Assembly (NCBI RefSeq): GCF_010500245.1 | Contig: NZ_JAAGOX010000053.1 | Location: forward strand, 124,001-188,000 | Origin: Ruegeria sp. PrR005 | Lineage (GTDB): Bacteria; Pseudomonadota; Alphaproteobacteria; Rhodobacterales; Rhodobacteraceae | Length of the DNA stretch: 64,000 nt | Reading direction: 5' to 3' | In this document: piece after piece, positions 36,939-45,862 of the stretch | Numbering within the stretch: position 1 is the stretch's first letter | Layout: each line of letters begins with the position of its first letter | The notes under the pieces: model-generated | What the model was told of the DNA's origin: nothing | The model's input: only the letters and a program-made list of their open reading frames with translations | Database searches by the model: none | Position numbers and translations under genes: made by a program

Positions 36939-37762
36939 GCGGCCTCCAGAATGCGGCGGATGATGTCAAGCGATTGCGGTTCGTTCAGAAAGGGTACGTG
37001 TCCCCGGTCGGGCACCTCTGCCGAGATCAGCCCCGGGTGACGGCGGTGCATCTCGGCCAGTGTCCCGGCGCCCAGAATGTCGGAATTGGCCCCGCGCACC
37101 ACGCCGGTCGGAATCCCGCGCAGCGCCTCGAAGAACATCCACAGATCCGGGATCGCCCCTGCCGCCGCCTGTTCCAGCAGCGCCTTGTGCAGGCGGTCGT
37201 CATAGCGCAGCGCCAGGCCGCCTTCGGTCGCCTCGTACTGGATTTCGGCCTGCTTGCGCCAGATCTCCAGCGGAACGCCGGGAAACTGTGCCTCCATCGC
37301 GTCCTTCAGGACCTGCGCCGCCTGTTCATGGGTTTTCGAGACCGGCTTGCGGCCCACATACTCCATGATCCGGGCAATTCCGGCCGGTTCGATCACCGGA
37401 CCCACATCGTTGAGGATGACGCCGGACAGACGTTCGGGGTGGCTGGCTGCCAGGGTCATGGCAATCATCCCGCCGCGCGAGGTGCCTAGTACCGTGACCT
37501 TTTCCAGCCCCAGATGATCCAGTAGTTCAAGCGCGTCGTGCCCTTCGCGCAGGATATTGTAGTTCATGTAGTCGGGGTCATGATCCGAGCGACCCCGCCC
37601 CCGGTAATCCAGCCGGATCAGGCGCAGGTCGCGCACATGCGGGCGCAGGAATTCGAAATCGCGGCTGCACCGGGTCAGACCGGCCAGGCACAAGAGGGGC
37701 GCGCCGCTGCCTTCGTCCTCGAAGTGGAGCCGCAACCCGTCGCTGGTCTTGAACTCCGGCAT
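36935..37762 (-). CDS. Alpha/beta hydrolase
   Basis: A 275-residue alpha/beta hydrolase with LAGLTRCSRDF as oxyanion region, RLDYRGRGRSD, the nucleophile elbow GTSRGG near residue 98 and DRGHVPFLNEP with the catalytic His. The ATG at 37762 overlaps the stop of the dehalogenase (TGATG), and its own stop overlaps the next ATG, so three genes form a strictly coupled operon. Substrate unknown; an ester or lactone is likely. Confidence 0.87.
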   Translation of the reverse strand: MPEFKTSDGLRLHFEDEGSGAPLLCLAGLTRCSRDFEFLRPHVRDLRLIRLDYRGRGRSDHDPDYMNYNILREGHDALELLDHLGLEKVTVLGTSRGGMIAMTLAASHPERLSGVILNDVGPVIEPAGIARIMEYVGRKPVSKTHEQAAQVLKDAMEAQFPGVPLEIWRKQAEIQYEATEGGLALRYDDRLHKALLEQAAAGAIPDLWMFFEALRGIPTGVVRGANSDILGAGTLAEMHRRHPGLISAEVPDRGHVPFLNEPQSLDIIRRILEAA

Positions 37763-38448
37763 CACACCTCCGCCAGGGCAGGTATGCCGGTCAGGTCCGA
37801 CAGGATCGTGTCCGGGAACCAGGGCAGGCGGTCCACCGGTTCGCCCGCGCGGTTCACCCAGGCGGTGCGAAAGCCGTAGCCAGCGGCGGCGGCGGCATCC
37901 CAGCCGTTGGACGAGACAAAGAGCACCTCGTCCGGGGCGCAGCCGAAGCGTTGTCCAACGAGGTCATAGACCCGCCTGTCGGGCTTGAAGATGCCCACGC
38001 TTTCCACCGACAGGACATCATCCAGCACCGCGCCCAACCCCGCCGATTGCACGGCGCCGTCCAGCATGTCGGGCGATCCGTTCGACAGGATCGCGGTCTG
38101 CTTGCCCGCCGCCTTCAGCGCCTTGAGCATATCCGGCACCTCGGGATAGGCCTGAAGCTCCCAGTAAAGATCCAAGAGCCGCTGGCGAAGGGCCGGGTCA
38201 CCGGCCAGGTCGACCGCATCCAGTGCCCAGTCGAGCCCGTTCTGGGTCACCTCCCAGAAACTCGTATGCGCCCCGGTGATCGCGCGCAGCCAGCTGTATT
38301 GCAGCTGTTTCAGCCGCCAATGCGACGCCAGTTGCGGCCAGCAATCCTTCATCGCGGCATAGGCGGGTTCAGACGCGGCCTGACGGGCGGCAGCCGCCAC
38401 GTCGAACAGCGTGCCATAGGCGTCGAAGACGCAGGTTGTGATCGGCAT
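37762..38448 (-). CDS. Haloacid dehalogenase, type II
   Basis: A 228-residue HAD hydrolase of the L-2-haloacid dehalogenase group. The nucleophile Asp 9 is in FDAYGTL, LSNGS is motif II, KPDRRVY carries the motif III Lys, and SSNGWDAAAAAGYG is the diagnostic C-terminal motif of type II dehalogenases. It would convert an L-2-haloalkanoate to a D-2-hydroxyalkanoate. AGGAGG precedes the ATG at 38448. It heads the operon with the hydrolase and the dehydratase-like enzyme, a set that could degrade halogenated amino or hydroxy acids. Confidence 0.9.
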   Translation of the reverse strand: MPITTCVFDAYGTLFDVAAAARQAASEPAYAAMKDCWPQLASHWRLKQLQYSWLRAITGAHTSFWEVTQNGLDWALDAVDLAGDPALRQRLLDLYWELQAYPEVPDMLKALKAAGKQTAILSNGSPDMLDGAVQSAGLGAVLDDVLSVESVGIFKPDRRVYDLVGQRFGCAPDEVLFVSSNGWDAAAAAGYGFRTAWVNRAGEPVDRLPWFPDTILSDLTGIPALAEV

Positions 38449-38573
38449 GTGGCTCCTCCTGATTGCGGCGAAGATTTGCACAGGTTGAAACCGGGTAAAA
38501 GGGGCCGGGGTTTACATTGGTGTGACAAACCTTAGGCTGGCCGTTCTTTCAGCGAATACAAGGCAAGGACGGC

Positions 38574-39002
38574 ATGACCCAGATCAAACAAGGCGACACG
38601 GTACGCATCCACTACACCGGAACCCTGCTCGACGGGAACACCTTCGACAGTTCCGAAGGGCGCGACCCGTTGCAGTTCGAGGTGGGGTCTGGCCAGATCA
38701 TTCCCGGTCTCGATCAGGCGTTGCCCGGTATGGCGGTGGGCGAAAAGAAGCGGGTGGAAATCGCCTGTGTCGACGCCTATGGCCCACTCAATCCCGAAGC
38801 GCGCCAGGCGATCCCGCGCGAAGGTATCCCAGACGACATCCCGGTGGATCTGGGAACCCAGTTGCAGATGCAGGCCCCCGATGGCCGGATCATCCCGGTC
38901 ACCGTGGTCGAGGTGACCGAGGCCACCGTGACGCTTGATGCCAACCATCCGCTGGCCGGTCAGGACCTGATCTTCGACATCGAGATCGTGTCGATCAACT
39001 AA
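38574..39002 (+). CDS. FKBP-type peptidyl-prolyl isomerase (SlyD-like)
   Basis: A 142-residue FKBP with VRIHYTGTLLDGNTFDSS at the start, the insert-in-flap region (CVDAYGPLNPEARQAIPREGIP) that marks SlyD-type chaperones, and the closing LAGQDLIFDIEIVSI strand. The His/Cys-rich metal tail of E. coli SlyD is absent, as in many short homologues. It is a cytoplasmic folding helper. It stands alone and ends in a strong terminator at 39007. Confidence 0.93.
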   Translation: MTQIKQGDTVRIHYTGTLLDGNTFDSSEGRDPLQFEVGSGQIIPGLDQALPGMAVGEKKRVEIACVDAYGPLNPEARQAIPREGIPDDIPVDLGTQLQMQAPDGRIIPVTVVEVTEATVTLDANHPLAGQDLIFDIEIVSIN

Positions 39003-39006
39003 GCAA

Positions 39007-39035
39007 AAGGCCCTGCTCGGATAGAGCAGGGCCTT
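39007..39035. terminator. Terminator between convergent slyD-like and fabI genes
   Basis: AAGGCCCTGCTC (39007-39018) and GAGCAGGGCCTT (39024-39035) form a perfect 12-bp stem with loop GGATA. It sits 5 bp after the FKBP stop and can act on both strands because it ends AA/TT. Confidence 0.85.
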
Positions 39036-39068
39036 GTTCATCTCTGGCTGTTACGCGGCTCTGTGGCG

Positions 39069-39860
39069 CTACATGGATTCGGGCTGCGGCATGCCCAGAA
39101 CATGGAACCCGCCATCGACCCGGATGATCTCGCCCGTGGTGCAGGCGCCCGCGTCGGATGCCAGGTAGACCGCGGTTCCGCCCACTGCCTCCAGCGTTGC
39201 GTTCGACCGGAGCGGTGCGTTCTGGTCGCAGAACTTGAAGGTCTTGCGCGCCCCGCCGATGGCGGCGCCGGCAAGCGTCTTCATCGGGCCGGGCGAGATC
39301 GCGTTCACGCGGATGCCGTCCGGACCCAGGTCGTTGGCCAGATAGCGTGTCGCCGATTCCAGCGCCGCCTTGGCCACGCCCATTACGTTGTAGTTCGGCA
39401 CAACCCGGTTCGACCCCTGATAGGTCAGGGTCAGCAGCGAGCCGCCGTTTTCCTGCATCAAGGGATAGGCGCGGCGCGCCACCTCGATGAAACTGTAGGC
39501 CGACACGTCCATCGAATGTTTGAAATTCGCCCGGGTGGTGTTCAGGAACCGCCCCGTCAGTTCCGACTTGTCCGAATAGGCGATCGCATGCACGACAAAG
39601 TCGATCGTCGGCCAGCGCGCCGACAGTTCGGCAAAGGCGCGGTCAAGCGACTCGTCGTTGGTAACATCGGCATCGACCATGAAATCGCTGCCGATGCTTG
39701 CCGCCAGCGGCTCCAGCCGTTTGCCGAATGCCTCACCCTGATAGGTAAAGGCCAGTTCGGCCCCCGCATGGTGCATTGCCCGCGCAATGCCCCAGGCAAT
39801 CGAATGATCGTTGGCCACGCCCATGATAAGGCCGCGTTTGCCCTTTAGTATGTCCGACAT
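39069..39860 (-). CDS. fabI: Enoyl-ACP reductase (NADH)
   Basis: A 263-residue FabI. It opens with GKRGLIMGVANDHSIAWGIA (NADH loop), shows HAIAYSDK, and the active pair Tyr-x6-Lys is YNVMGVAK. The C-terminus GFHVLGMP is typical. It reduces enoyl-ACP in the last step of each elongation cycle. It follows fabB by 6 bp and forms a two-gene operon with it. Length and motifs are those of triclosan-sensitive FabI, though sensitivity cannot be read from sequence alone. Confidence 0.97.
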   Translation of the reverse strand: MSDILKGKRGLIMGVANDHSIAWGIARAMHHAGAELAFTYQGEAFGKRLEPLAASIGSDFMVDADVTNDESLDRAFAELSARWPTIDFVVHAIAYSDKSELTGRFLNTTRANFKHSMDVSAYSFIEVARRAYPLMQENGGSLLTLTYQGSNRVVPNYNVMGVAKAALESATRYLANDLGPDGIRVNAISPGPMKTLAGAAIGGARKTFKFCDQNAPLRSNATLEAVGGTAVYLASDAGACTTGEIIRVDGGFHVLGMPQPESM

Positions 39861-39866
39861 GCGTCC

Positions 39867-41096
39867 TTACCCCCTGAACTTGCTCAGCACCATCGAACCG
39901 TTGGTGCCGCCAAAGCCGAAACTGTTGGTCATGACCGAATCCAATCCGGCATTTTCCACGTATTTGGTCGCAACCTCGCCGGGGCGAATGCCCTCGGCCA
40001 GCGTTTCGACATTGATCGAGGGCGTGATGAAATCGTGTTCCAGCATCAAGAGACAGAAAATCGCCTCGAGCGCGCCCGCCGCCCCCTGTGCGTGACCCGT
40101 CATCGACTTGGTCGAACTGATCGGCGGCACGCGGCCCTCGCCAAAGACACGGCGCACCGCCTCGACCTCACCCAGGTCACCGACCGGGGTCGAGGTGCCA
40201 TGCGCGTTGATATAGCTGATTTTGCGATCCTCGGGCAGGGTGGACACCGCCAGCCGCATCGCCCGTTCGCCGCCTTCACCCGAAGGCGCCACCATGTCGT
40301 GCCCGTCCGAGGTCGCGGCATAGCCGGTCACTTCGGCATAGATCTTGGCGCCACGCGCCAGGGCGTGTTCCAGCTCTTCCAGCACCACGATGCCGCCGCC
40401 GCCCGAGATCACGAACCCGTCGCGATCCTGGTCGAACGCGCGCGAGGCTTTCTCGGGCGTGTCGTTGTATTTCGACGACATCGCGCCCATCGCGTCGAAC
40501 AGGCAGGAAAGCGTCCAGTCCAGCTCCTCGCCGCCCCCGGCGAACATCACATCCTGCTTGCCCATCATGATCTGTTCGGCGGCATTGCCGATGCAATGCA
40601 GCGAGGTCGAGCAGGCCGAGGTGATGGAATAGTTCAGGCCCTTGATCCGGAACGCGGTGGCGAGGTTGGCCGAAATCGTCGAGCACATGCACTTGGGCAC
40701 CGCAAAGGGCCCGATCCGCTTGGTCGCACCGCTGCTCAACACCGCCTGATGCGCCGCCAGCATGGCGCTGGTCGACGGCCCGCCCGAACCTGCGACCAGG
40801 CCCGTGCGCGGGTTCACGATATCATCCTCGGTCAGGCCGGAATCGGCAATCGCCTGGCTCATGGCGATATGGGCATAGGCCGCGCCCGGCCCCATGAACC
40901 GCAAGGTGCGCTTGTCCACATGTTCCTTGACGTCGATCTTCAGAGTTCCGGCGATCTGGCTGCGAAACCCGTGTTCCGCCATTTCGGGGCAAGCCTCGAT
41001 ACCCGAGCGCCCAGCCCTGAGAGAGGCGGTGACTTCCTCGGCATTTACACCGATCGAAGAGACTATCCCCAAACCGGTCACAACCACACGGCGCAT
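39867..41096 (-). CDS. fabB: 3-oxoacyl-ACP synthase I
   Basis: A 409-residue ketoacyl synthase with the C-H-H triad: Cys 162 in TSACSTSL, His in [11 protein letters not shown] near 297 and His in [10 protein letters not shown] near 334. The start at 41096 has AAGGAG upstream; the frame stays open another 119 codons without conserved sequence. FabB extends the cis-3-decenoyl-ACP made by FabA and so is needed for unsaturated fatty acids. Here it is not adjacent to fabA: a sulfotransferase gene and a damaged small gene lie between. Confidence 0.96.
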   Translation of the reverse strand: MRRVVVTGLGIVSSIGVNAEEVTASLRAGRSGIEACPEMAEHGFRSQIAGTLKIDVKEHVDKRTLRFMGPGAAYAHIAMSQAIADSGLTEDDIVNPRTGLVAGSGGPSTSAMLAAHQAVLSSGATKRIGPFAVPKCMCSTISANLATAFRIKGLNYSITSACSTSLHCIGNAAEQIMMGKQDVMFAGGGEELDWTLSCLFDAMGAMSSKYNDTPEKASRAFDQDRDGFVISGGGGIVVLEELEHALARGAKIYAEVTGYAATSDGHDMVAPSGEGGERAMRLAVSTLPEDRKISYINAHGTSTPVGDLGEVEAVRRVFGEGRVPPISSTKSMTGHAQGAAGALEAIFCLLMLEHDFITPSINVETLAEGIRPGEVATKYVENAGLDSVMTNSFGFGGTNGSMVLSKFRG

Positions 41097-41311
41097 GAAC
41101 GAACTCCTTTGTTGCGTTGTGCCTGTGTAGGGTAGCGGGGTGGGCTGGGCAAGCCAATAGGCGGACACGCCCGGGCACGGGTGCGTGCCATGGATTCGGG
41201 TTTCCCGAACATTGAGATTGCCGCCGGGCTGTGGCAGCCTGAACCTGCCCGGCTTCATAGGGTACCCGGGCGACGAAACCGAAAGGACGCGCTGCGCCGC
41301 TGGCCGATGAC

Positions 41312-42199
41312 ATGACCGTCGAGATCCCAGATCTTCGGGCCTATCCGAACTTGAGCGGAAAGACGCTGCTGATCTGTGTCGGCGCGGCAAAATGCGCGAC
41401 CAGTTGGCTGCACGATTATCTCGGGTCACGCGCCGAAGTGGCGGTTTCACCACTGAAAGAACTGCATTTCTTTGACAGCAAGTTTCCGGAACTTGCCTTG
41501 GGTGACCCCGATGGCCTGGCTCTGGCGCGGTTGTCCTTTCAGTTGGGGCAGGCGGGCGATCCGGCGGAAAATCTCAGGCGGCGGGCCATTTTCCAGGCCA
41601 GCGTCGACAACGTCCAGATGATTTACGACGACAACGCGTATTTCGGGCATTTCGCCCGGATATGCGGGCCAGAGACGCGCTGTTTCTGCGACCTCACACC
41701 TTCTTATTCGGTCATCGGAGTCGAAGGCTTCGCCTACATGAAGCGGTTCTGTGCCAGTCAGGATATCGAGGTGAAGATCCTCTTTCTCATGCGTGATCCG
41801 GTTCAGCGGTTCTGGTCGCAACTGCGCCACCTGCAACAGATGAACCCGGTCAACGATGTCGCCACGAAATGGCAAAACGCGCTGAGCGCGCCGGCAATTC
41901 TGGCCCGCGCCGACTATCGCGGGATCATACTGGCGCTGGAGCAGGTCTTTCCTTCGTCGAGCCTGCTGTATCTTTTTTATGAATCCTTGTTCGAGGGAGA
42001 AGACACGATCGGCCGCCTGTGCGATTTCCTCGGGATTCCGTTTTCGCCTGCTGTCTTTACCCCGCGGCAGAACGAGACGACCGTTAGGGTTCCGCTCCGC
42101 GATGAGGCCCGAGATACCCTTCGTCAACATCTTTCCCGGCAATACGACTTTTGCCGGGACCGGTTCGGGAGTTCCTTACCGGGCTCTTGGCTGACTTGA
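41312..42199 (+). CDS. Sulfotransferase-family protein
   Basis: A 295-residue PAPS-dependent sulfotransferase. The 5'-phosphosulfate loop is [14 protein letters not shown] at 24-37 and the 3'-phosphate site is Arg 161 and Ser 169 in [10 protein letters not shown]. It has no transmembrane anchor, so it probably sulfates a cytoplasmic glycan, lipid or small molecule. It is read opposite to the fab genes and divides fabA from fabB; base composition and codon use look somewhat less G/C-rich than the fab genes, which would suit insertion. Acceptor unknown. Confidence 0.88.
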   Translation: MTVEIPDLRAYPNLSGKTLLICVGAAKCATSWLHDYLGSRAEVAVSPLKELHFFDSKFPELALGDPDGLALARLSFQLGQAGDPAENLRRRAIFQASVDNVQMIYDDNAYFGHFARICGPETRCFCDLTPSYSVIGVEGFAYMKRFCASQDIEVKILFLMRDPVQRFWSQLRHLQQMNPVNDVATKWQNALSAPAILARADYRGIILALEQVFPSSSLLYLFYESLFEGEDTIGRLCDFLGIPFSPAVFTPRQNETTVRVPLRDEARDTLRQHLSRQYDFCRDRFGSSLPGSWLT

Positions 42200-42348
42200 C
42201 AGCGCTGGGTTGTGACGCTCGACTCTTCGGGTCGTTTTTGCTATCATACCGCCACTTTTCTGAACTGCGTGACCTGTTTCGGTAACCCCGAAAAGAAGCC
42301 GGGTGTTTCGCCCCGGCGACATCGTCTTTTTGCAGAAGGAATTTTACA

Positions 42349-42611
42349 ATGCCAGAAGACGCCATCGGTTTCGAATTCTTCAACGACAATCAGAACCCGC
42401 GCCTGACCATCGTCAACGACGCGGCGGTGCAACATGCCAGCGGCCGCCTGTCAAACGAAATTGCCCATCTCAGAGCGTTTGATCACCTCGAAATGCTGTC
42501 GAAGCGGTCCAGAGTGCGGCGCAACGCAAGGCGTTGCTGAACCCTCCGGGCTGGGATGACAATGTGCCACCGGACGCCACGGATGGAAGTGATTTCTTCC
42601 TTCTGGGATAG
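42349..42611 (+). pseudogene. Small protein gene with a probable one-base frameshift
   Basis: An ATG at 42349 with AAGGA 8 bp upstream opens a well-coded frame (MPEDAIGFEFFNDNQNP...), which after codon 50 (CTG at 42496-42498) turns into a basic, unnatural tail and stops at 42540. One base back, the frame GTC GAA GCG at 42498 continues as VEAVQSAAQRKALLNPPG and ends FFLLG at 42611. Restoring one G (CTGGTCGAA) yields an 87-residue protein. So it is either a real frameshift or a sequencing error. I do not recognise the family. Nothing else is seen in 42200-42348 or 42612-42675. Confidence 0.6.
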
Positions 42612-42675
42612 CGAGCAGAAAAGACGTCTGGAGGCCGGAGGGACTTCCAGATCGCGCAATGATGCGTGGAAAACC

Positions 42676-43185
42676 TCAGCTCTCGCTGAGCGCCACTTTC
42701 ATGTCCTTGACCTGATAGATCACTTCGCCATCGGCCTCGACAATGCCGTCGGCCACGCCCATGGTCAGGCGGCGGGTCTGGATCGCCTTGGTGAAATCCA
42801 CCTTGTAGGTCAGCATCTTGCGGTCGGGCCGCACCATGCCGGTCAGCTTCACCTCGCCCACACCCAGCGCATAGCCGCGCCCTTTCCAGCCTCGCCAGCC
42901 GAGGTTGAAGCCGGTCAGTTGCCACAGGCCGTCCAGGCCCAGGCAGCCGGGCATGATCGGGTTGCCGGGGAAATGGCAGTCAAAGAACCACAGGTCGGGA
43001 GTGATGTCGAATTCGGCGCGAATGTGACCCTTGCCATGGGCGCCGCCATCGGCGGAAACCTCGGTGATCCGGTCCATCATCAGCATCGGCGGCGCCGGAA
43101 GCTGTGCATTGCCCGGGCCAAACAACTCGCCACGCGCACATTTCAGCAGATCGTCCTTGTCAAAACTGCTTGGGAATTGCGCCAT
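42676..43185 (-). CDS. fabA: 3-hydroxydecanoyl-ACP dehydratase/isomerase
   Basis: A 169-residue hot-dog protein with the FabA active site His 71 and Asp 85 in [21 protein letters not shown]. It dehydrates 3-hydroxydecanoyl-ACP and isomerises the product to cis-3-decenoyl-ACP, the branch point to unsaturated fatty acids. The start at 43185 has AGGAG upstream; a frame extension of 20 codons lacks it. It is divergent from irr with 185 bp between, where A/T-rich palindromes lie, suggesting shared iron- or Irr-linked control. Confidence 0.96.
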   Translation of the reverse strand: MAQFPSSFDKDDLLKCARGELFGPGNAQLPAPPMLMMDRITEVSADGGAHGKGHIRAEFDITPDLWFFDCHFPGNPIMPGCLGLDGLWQLTGFNLGWRGWKGRGYALGVGEVKLTGMVRPDRKMLTYKVDFTKAIQTRRLTMGVADGIVEADGEVIYQVKDMKVALSES

Positions 43186-43303
43186 GTGCCCTGGTCTCCT
43201 GCATGGGTATTCTTGCGGTAACTTGCCCCCTCTAGCATCGCCCAACCTTGTCCCGCAAGGGTGGCAGCGGCAGATGTGACCGGACGCCCCGGGGCAAGAT
43301 GCG

Positions 43304-43322
43304 AATGAAATTCATTTGAATT
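43304..43322. promoter_or_regulatory. Overlapping palindromes between fabA and irr (iron-box candidate)
   Basis: AATGAA-A-TTCATT (43304-43316) and AATTCA-TT-TGAATT (43309-43322) are two perfect, overlapping inverted repeats in an A/T-rich stretch 49 bp before irr. Such overlapping AT-rich dyads are typical of Fur/Irr-family operators. The exact regulator cannot be told from sequence. Confidence 0.55.
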
Positions 43323-43370
43323 CTATGCCCCGGGGGCCTTATATATGCATTCAGCCGTAGACAGGACAGC

Positions 43371-43793
43371 ATGATGACGCCCAAATCACAGGAAATCGCC
43401 ACCGATTGGCTGGTTGCCGCGGGATTGCGTCCTACCCGTCAGCGGGTTGCCCTGGCCGAGTTGCTGGTCGGCGATGGCAAGCATCGTCACGTGACGGCCG
43501 AAAGCCTGTTCGATTCGGCCAAGTCCCGCGGCGCGGCCGTATCGCTGGCCACGGTCTACAATACCCTGCGCGCTTTCTGTGAGGCCGGCGTTTTGCAAGA
43601 GATCACCGTGGACGGCTCGAAAAGCTATTTCGACACCAACACCCACGACCATCCGCATTTCTTCTGGGAAGACGAGGGGCGTCTTTCCGACGCGCCATCG
43701 GATCAACTGGTGATCCATCGCTTGCCCGACGCGCCCGACGGGGTCGAGATCGCCTCGGTCGATGTGGTGATCCGGCTGCGGCGTAAATCCTGA
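43371..43793 (+). CDS. irr: Fur-family iron response regulator Irr
   Basis: A 140-residue Fur-family protein with the winged helix LRPTRQRVALAELLVGDGKHRHVTAESLFDSA and SLATVYNTLRAFCEAGVLQEI, and the HDHPHFF motif that binds haem/metal in Irr. It lacks the C-terminal CxxC zinc pairs of Fur and Zur, which also points to Irr. Two adjacent ATGs (43371 and 43374) are possible starts. In alphaproteobacteria Irr governs iron use and haem synthesis under iron limitation. It stands divergent to fabA. Confidence 0.93.
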   Translation: MMTPKSQEIATDWLVAAGLRPTRQRVALAELLVGDGKHRHVTAESLFDSAKSRGAAVSLATVYNTLRAFCEAGVLQEITVDGSKSYFDTNTHDHPHFFWEDEGRLSDAPSDQLVIHRLPDAPDGVEIASVDVVIRLRRKS

Positions 43794-44690
43794 TCAACGC
43801 CCGCGAAACAACTCTGCCAGAACCCGCCATGCCCGCCCGGTGGTGGTATCCGCCGGTCCGGTGCCATGGCGCACAAGGATCACGTCTTCGCCCAGGTCGG
43901 GGTTCGCGACCCGGCGGCTGATCAATGGCATGCCGTCATAGCTGAACGCATGGGGCGGGTTGGCATAGCTGATCCCCACCCCCTCGCCATGCGCGGCCAA
44001 GCTGCGCAGCAGTTCCAGCGTTGGGGCGCGGTGCGCGATCGTGGGGTTCAGACCCCGGACGCGGAACAGTCCCAGCATGTGCTGCGCCGACAAACCCTCG
44101 TCCGACAGGATCAGGGGAAAACCGGTCAGCGCCGCCAGATCGGGCGCTGTCCCCTGGCACAGCGGGTGATCCGGCGCCATCACCGCATGCGGATGGCTGT
44201 CAAAGAGTGCCTCGCGGTGAAATCCCGCATCCAGTCCCAGATCATAGGTCAGGGCCAGATCGACCTGCCCCTTCAGCAGGCCGGATATCAGCGCTTCGAA
44301 CCCCTCGGCGTGATAGCTGACGGTCACATCCGGCATGGCCTGGCGCAAGGCGCGCAGCGCGGGTGCCAGCAGGAACGGCGCCAGATCGGCAAAACATCCC
44401 AGATGCAGGCGCTGCTGCGCAGGGCGCGGATGCGCCGGGTCCTCGATTCGGGCCGCATCGGCCAGCAACGCCTCGGCCGAGGCGATGAAACGTCGCCCTT
44501 CGGGCGTGACGGCCATGGCCGACCCGCGCCTGCGGATGAACAGCGGATGGCCCAGATGTTCCTCGATCCGGGCCAGCGCCGCCGAAAGCGCGGGCTGCGA
44601 GACATGCAGCGCAGCGGCCGCCGCCGACAGGCTGCCATGGCGGCCCACGGCACAGACATATTCGTATTGCCGAAGCGTAAGGTATAACAT
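43794..44690 (-). CDS. LysR-family regulator
   Basis: A 298-residue LysR protein. The helix-turn-helix is GSLSAAAAALHVSQPALSAALARIEEHLG (residues 19-47) and the effector domain runs from about 90 to 295 (HLGCFADLAPFLLAPALRAL). Its stop abuts the end of irr. It is divergent from the phytanoyl-CoA dioxygenase-like gene at 44783 and is its likely regulator; the intergenic region is A/T-rich with a CTTA-N12-TAAG dyad. Confidence 0.92.
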   Translation of the reverse strand: MLYLTLRQYEYVCAVGRHGSLSAAAAALHVSQPALSAALARIEEHLGHPLFIRRRGSAMAVTPEGRRFIASAEALLADAARIEDPAHPRPAQQRLHLGCFADLAPFLLAPALRALRQAMPDVTVSYHAEGFEALISGLLKGQVDLALTYDLGLDAGFHREALFDSHPHAVMAPDHPLCQGTAPDLAALTGFPLILSDEGLSAQHMLGLFRVRGLNPTIAHRAPTLELLRSLAAHGEGVGISYANPPHAFSYDGMPLISRRVANPDLGEDVILVRHGTGPADTTTGRAWRVLAELFRGR

Positions 44691-44693
44691 GAG

Positions 44694-44713
44694 CTTATTT
44701 ATTAGTTTTTAAG
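44694..44713. promoter_or_regulatory. LysR-operator candidate and A/T-rich promoter region
   Basis: CTTA (44694-44697) and TAAG (44710-44713) are inverted with a 12-bp spacer, in the only A/T-rich part of the 92-bp gap between the LysR gene and the dioxygenase gene. LysR sites with this spacing are usual. Weak evidence. Confidence 0.35.
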
Positions 44714-44782
44714 ATATGATTTGAACAGGGGGGTGTTTCGGATGAAAACCACAGACAAACCTCAGCCACCGGAGAGCCCGAG

Positions 44783-45592
44783 ATGCCGCACCCGCTTGTT
44801 ACGCCCGAGATGATCGAAACCTTCCAGCGCGACGGCGTGGTCCTTGTCAAAGGCCTGTTCGCCGATCACGTCGACACCCTGCGAGCCGGGATCGAGTCGA
44901 ACATGGCGGCACCAGGCCCCTATGCTTCGGAGAATCGCAAAGAGGGGCATACGGGTCTCTTCTTTGACGACTATTGCAACTGGGACCGCATCCCGGAGTT
45001 TCGCGAGGTGATCGAAACCTCGCCCGCCGCCGAGGTCGCCGCCGACCTGATGCAATCGCAGACCGCACAGATGTTCCATGACCATGTTCTGGTCAAGGAG
45101 CCGGGCACCTCGATGGCGACCCCCTGGCACCAGGACGGGCCCTACTACTTTGTCGACGGGCGCCAGACCATCAGCTTCTGGTCGCCGCTCGATCCGGTGA
45201 AAGAGGCGACGTTGCGCTGTGTCGCCGGGTCCCACCTGTGGGAAAAAGAGGTTTTGCCAACCCGCTGGGTCAGCGAAGAGGGGTTTTTCCCCGACGAAGG
45301 CCAGTACATGCCCATCCCAGACCCCGAGGCCGAGGGCATGCGCATTGTCGAGTTCGAGATGCAGCCGGGCGATGCAGTTGCTTTCAACTACAAGACCCTG
45401 CATGGCGCGCGCGGCAATACCAGCACTTCGCGCCGTCGCGCCTTCTCCCTGCGCCTCGTCGGTGACGATGCGCGCTATGTCGAACGTCCGGGCCGCACCT
45501 CGCCGCCCTATCCTGGTCACGACATGGTTCCGGGTCAGCGCCTGCGCGAGGATTGGTTCCCGGTCCTGTACCAGCGCCGCGACCAAGATTGA
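44783..45592 (+). CDS. Phytanoyl-CoA dioxygenase-family protein (Fe(II)/2-oxoglutarate)
   Basis: A 269-residue PhyH-family oxygenase. The iron facial triad is HxD in TPWHQDGPYYF and a distal His in LHGARGNTS, with the Arg that binds 2-oxoglutarate a few residues on. A GGAG site precedes the ATG. Such enzymes hydroxylate a C-H bond with O2 and 2-oxoglutarate; bacterial members act on many small molecules and ectoine-like compounds. It is controlled presumably by the divergent LysR protein. Substrate unknown. Confidence 0.88.
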   Translation: MPHPLVTPEMIETFQRDGVVLVKGLFADHVDTLRAGIESNMAAPGPYASENRKEGHTGLFFDDYCNWDRIPEFREVIETSPAAEVAADLMQSQTAQMFHDHVLVKEPGTSMATPWHQDGPYYFVDGRQTISFWSPLDPVKEATLRCVAGSHLWEKEVLPTRWVSEEGFFPDEGQYMPIPDPEAEGMRIVEFEMQPGDAVAFNYKTLHGARGNTSTSRRRAFSLRLVGDDARYVERPGRTSPPYPGHDMVPGQRLREDWFPVLYQRRDQD

Positions 45593-45657
45593 CGCCCGGA
45601 CGGTGAGCACGCATCATCGGTTCCTGTCTGAACTGCGGATTTGATTGGAACATTGTG

Positions 45658-45852
45658 ATGCGTGCAATTCTGTGTGTTGCCCTGGCGGGCATGGTCGTCG
45701 CCGGGTGTGAGAAATGCAATTCCCCGGCGGATGTGAATGTCGGCGTCGGGGTCGGATCCGGCGGTGCCACCGGCGGCGTCTCGGTTGGGCGCAGTTGCGG
45801 GCCGGGTTACATTTCCATCGGCACCGGCAACAGCTGGCACGTGTCGTTCTAG
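45658..45852 (+). CDS. Small glycine-rich lipoprotein
   Basis: A 64-residue precursor. The signal peptide ends in the lipobox VVAGC (Cys 17), so the mature form is a 48-residue outer-membrane or periplasmic lipoprotein with a Gly/Val-rich core. A GTG codon at 45655 lies one codon upstream. Its neighbours are the PhyH-like gene and a convergent gene. It is too small to classify; possibly an entericidin-like protein, which is uncertain. Confidence 0.65.
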   Translation: MRAILCVALAGMVVAGCEKCNSPADVNVGVGVGSGGATGGVSVGRSCGPGYISIGTGNSWHVSF

Positions 45853-45862
45853 ACCGGATCCG

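Noticed and set aside
42349-42540. 63-residue protein taken as complete
   Set aside because: The last 13 residues are basic and out of character while the neighbouring frame continues with normal coding, so a frameshifted gene is the better description.
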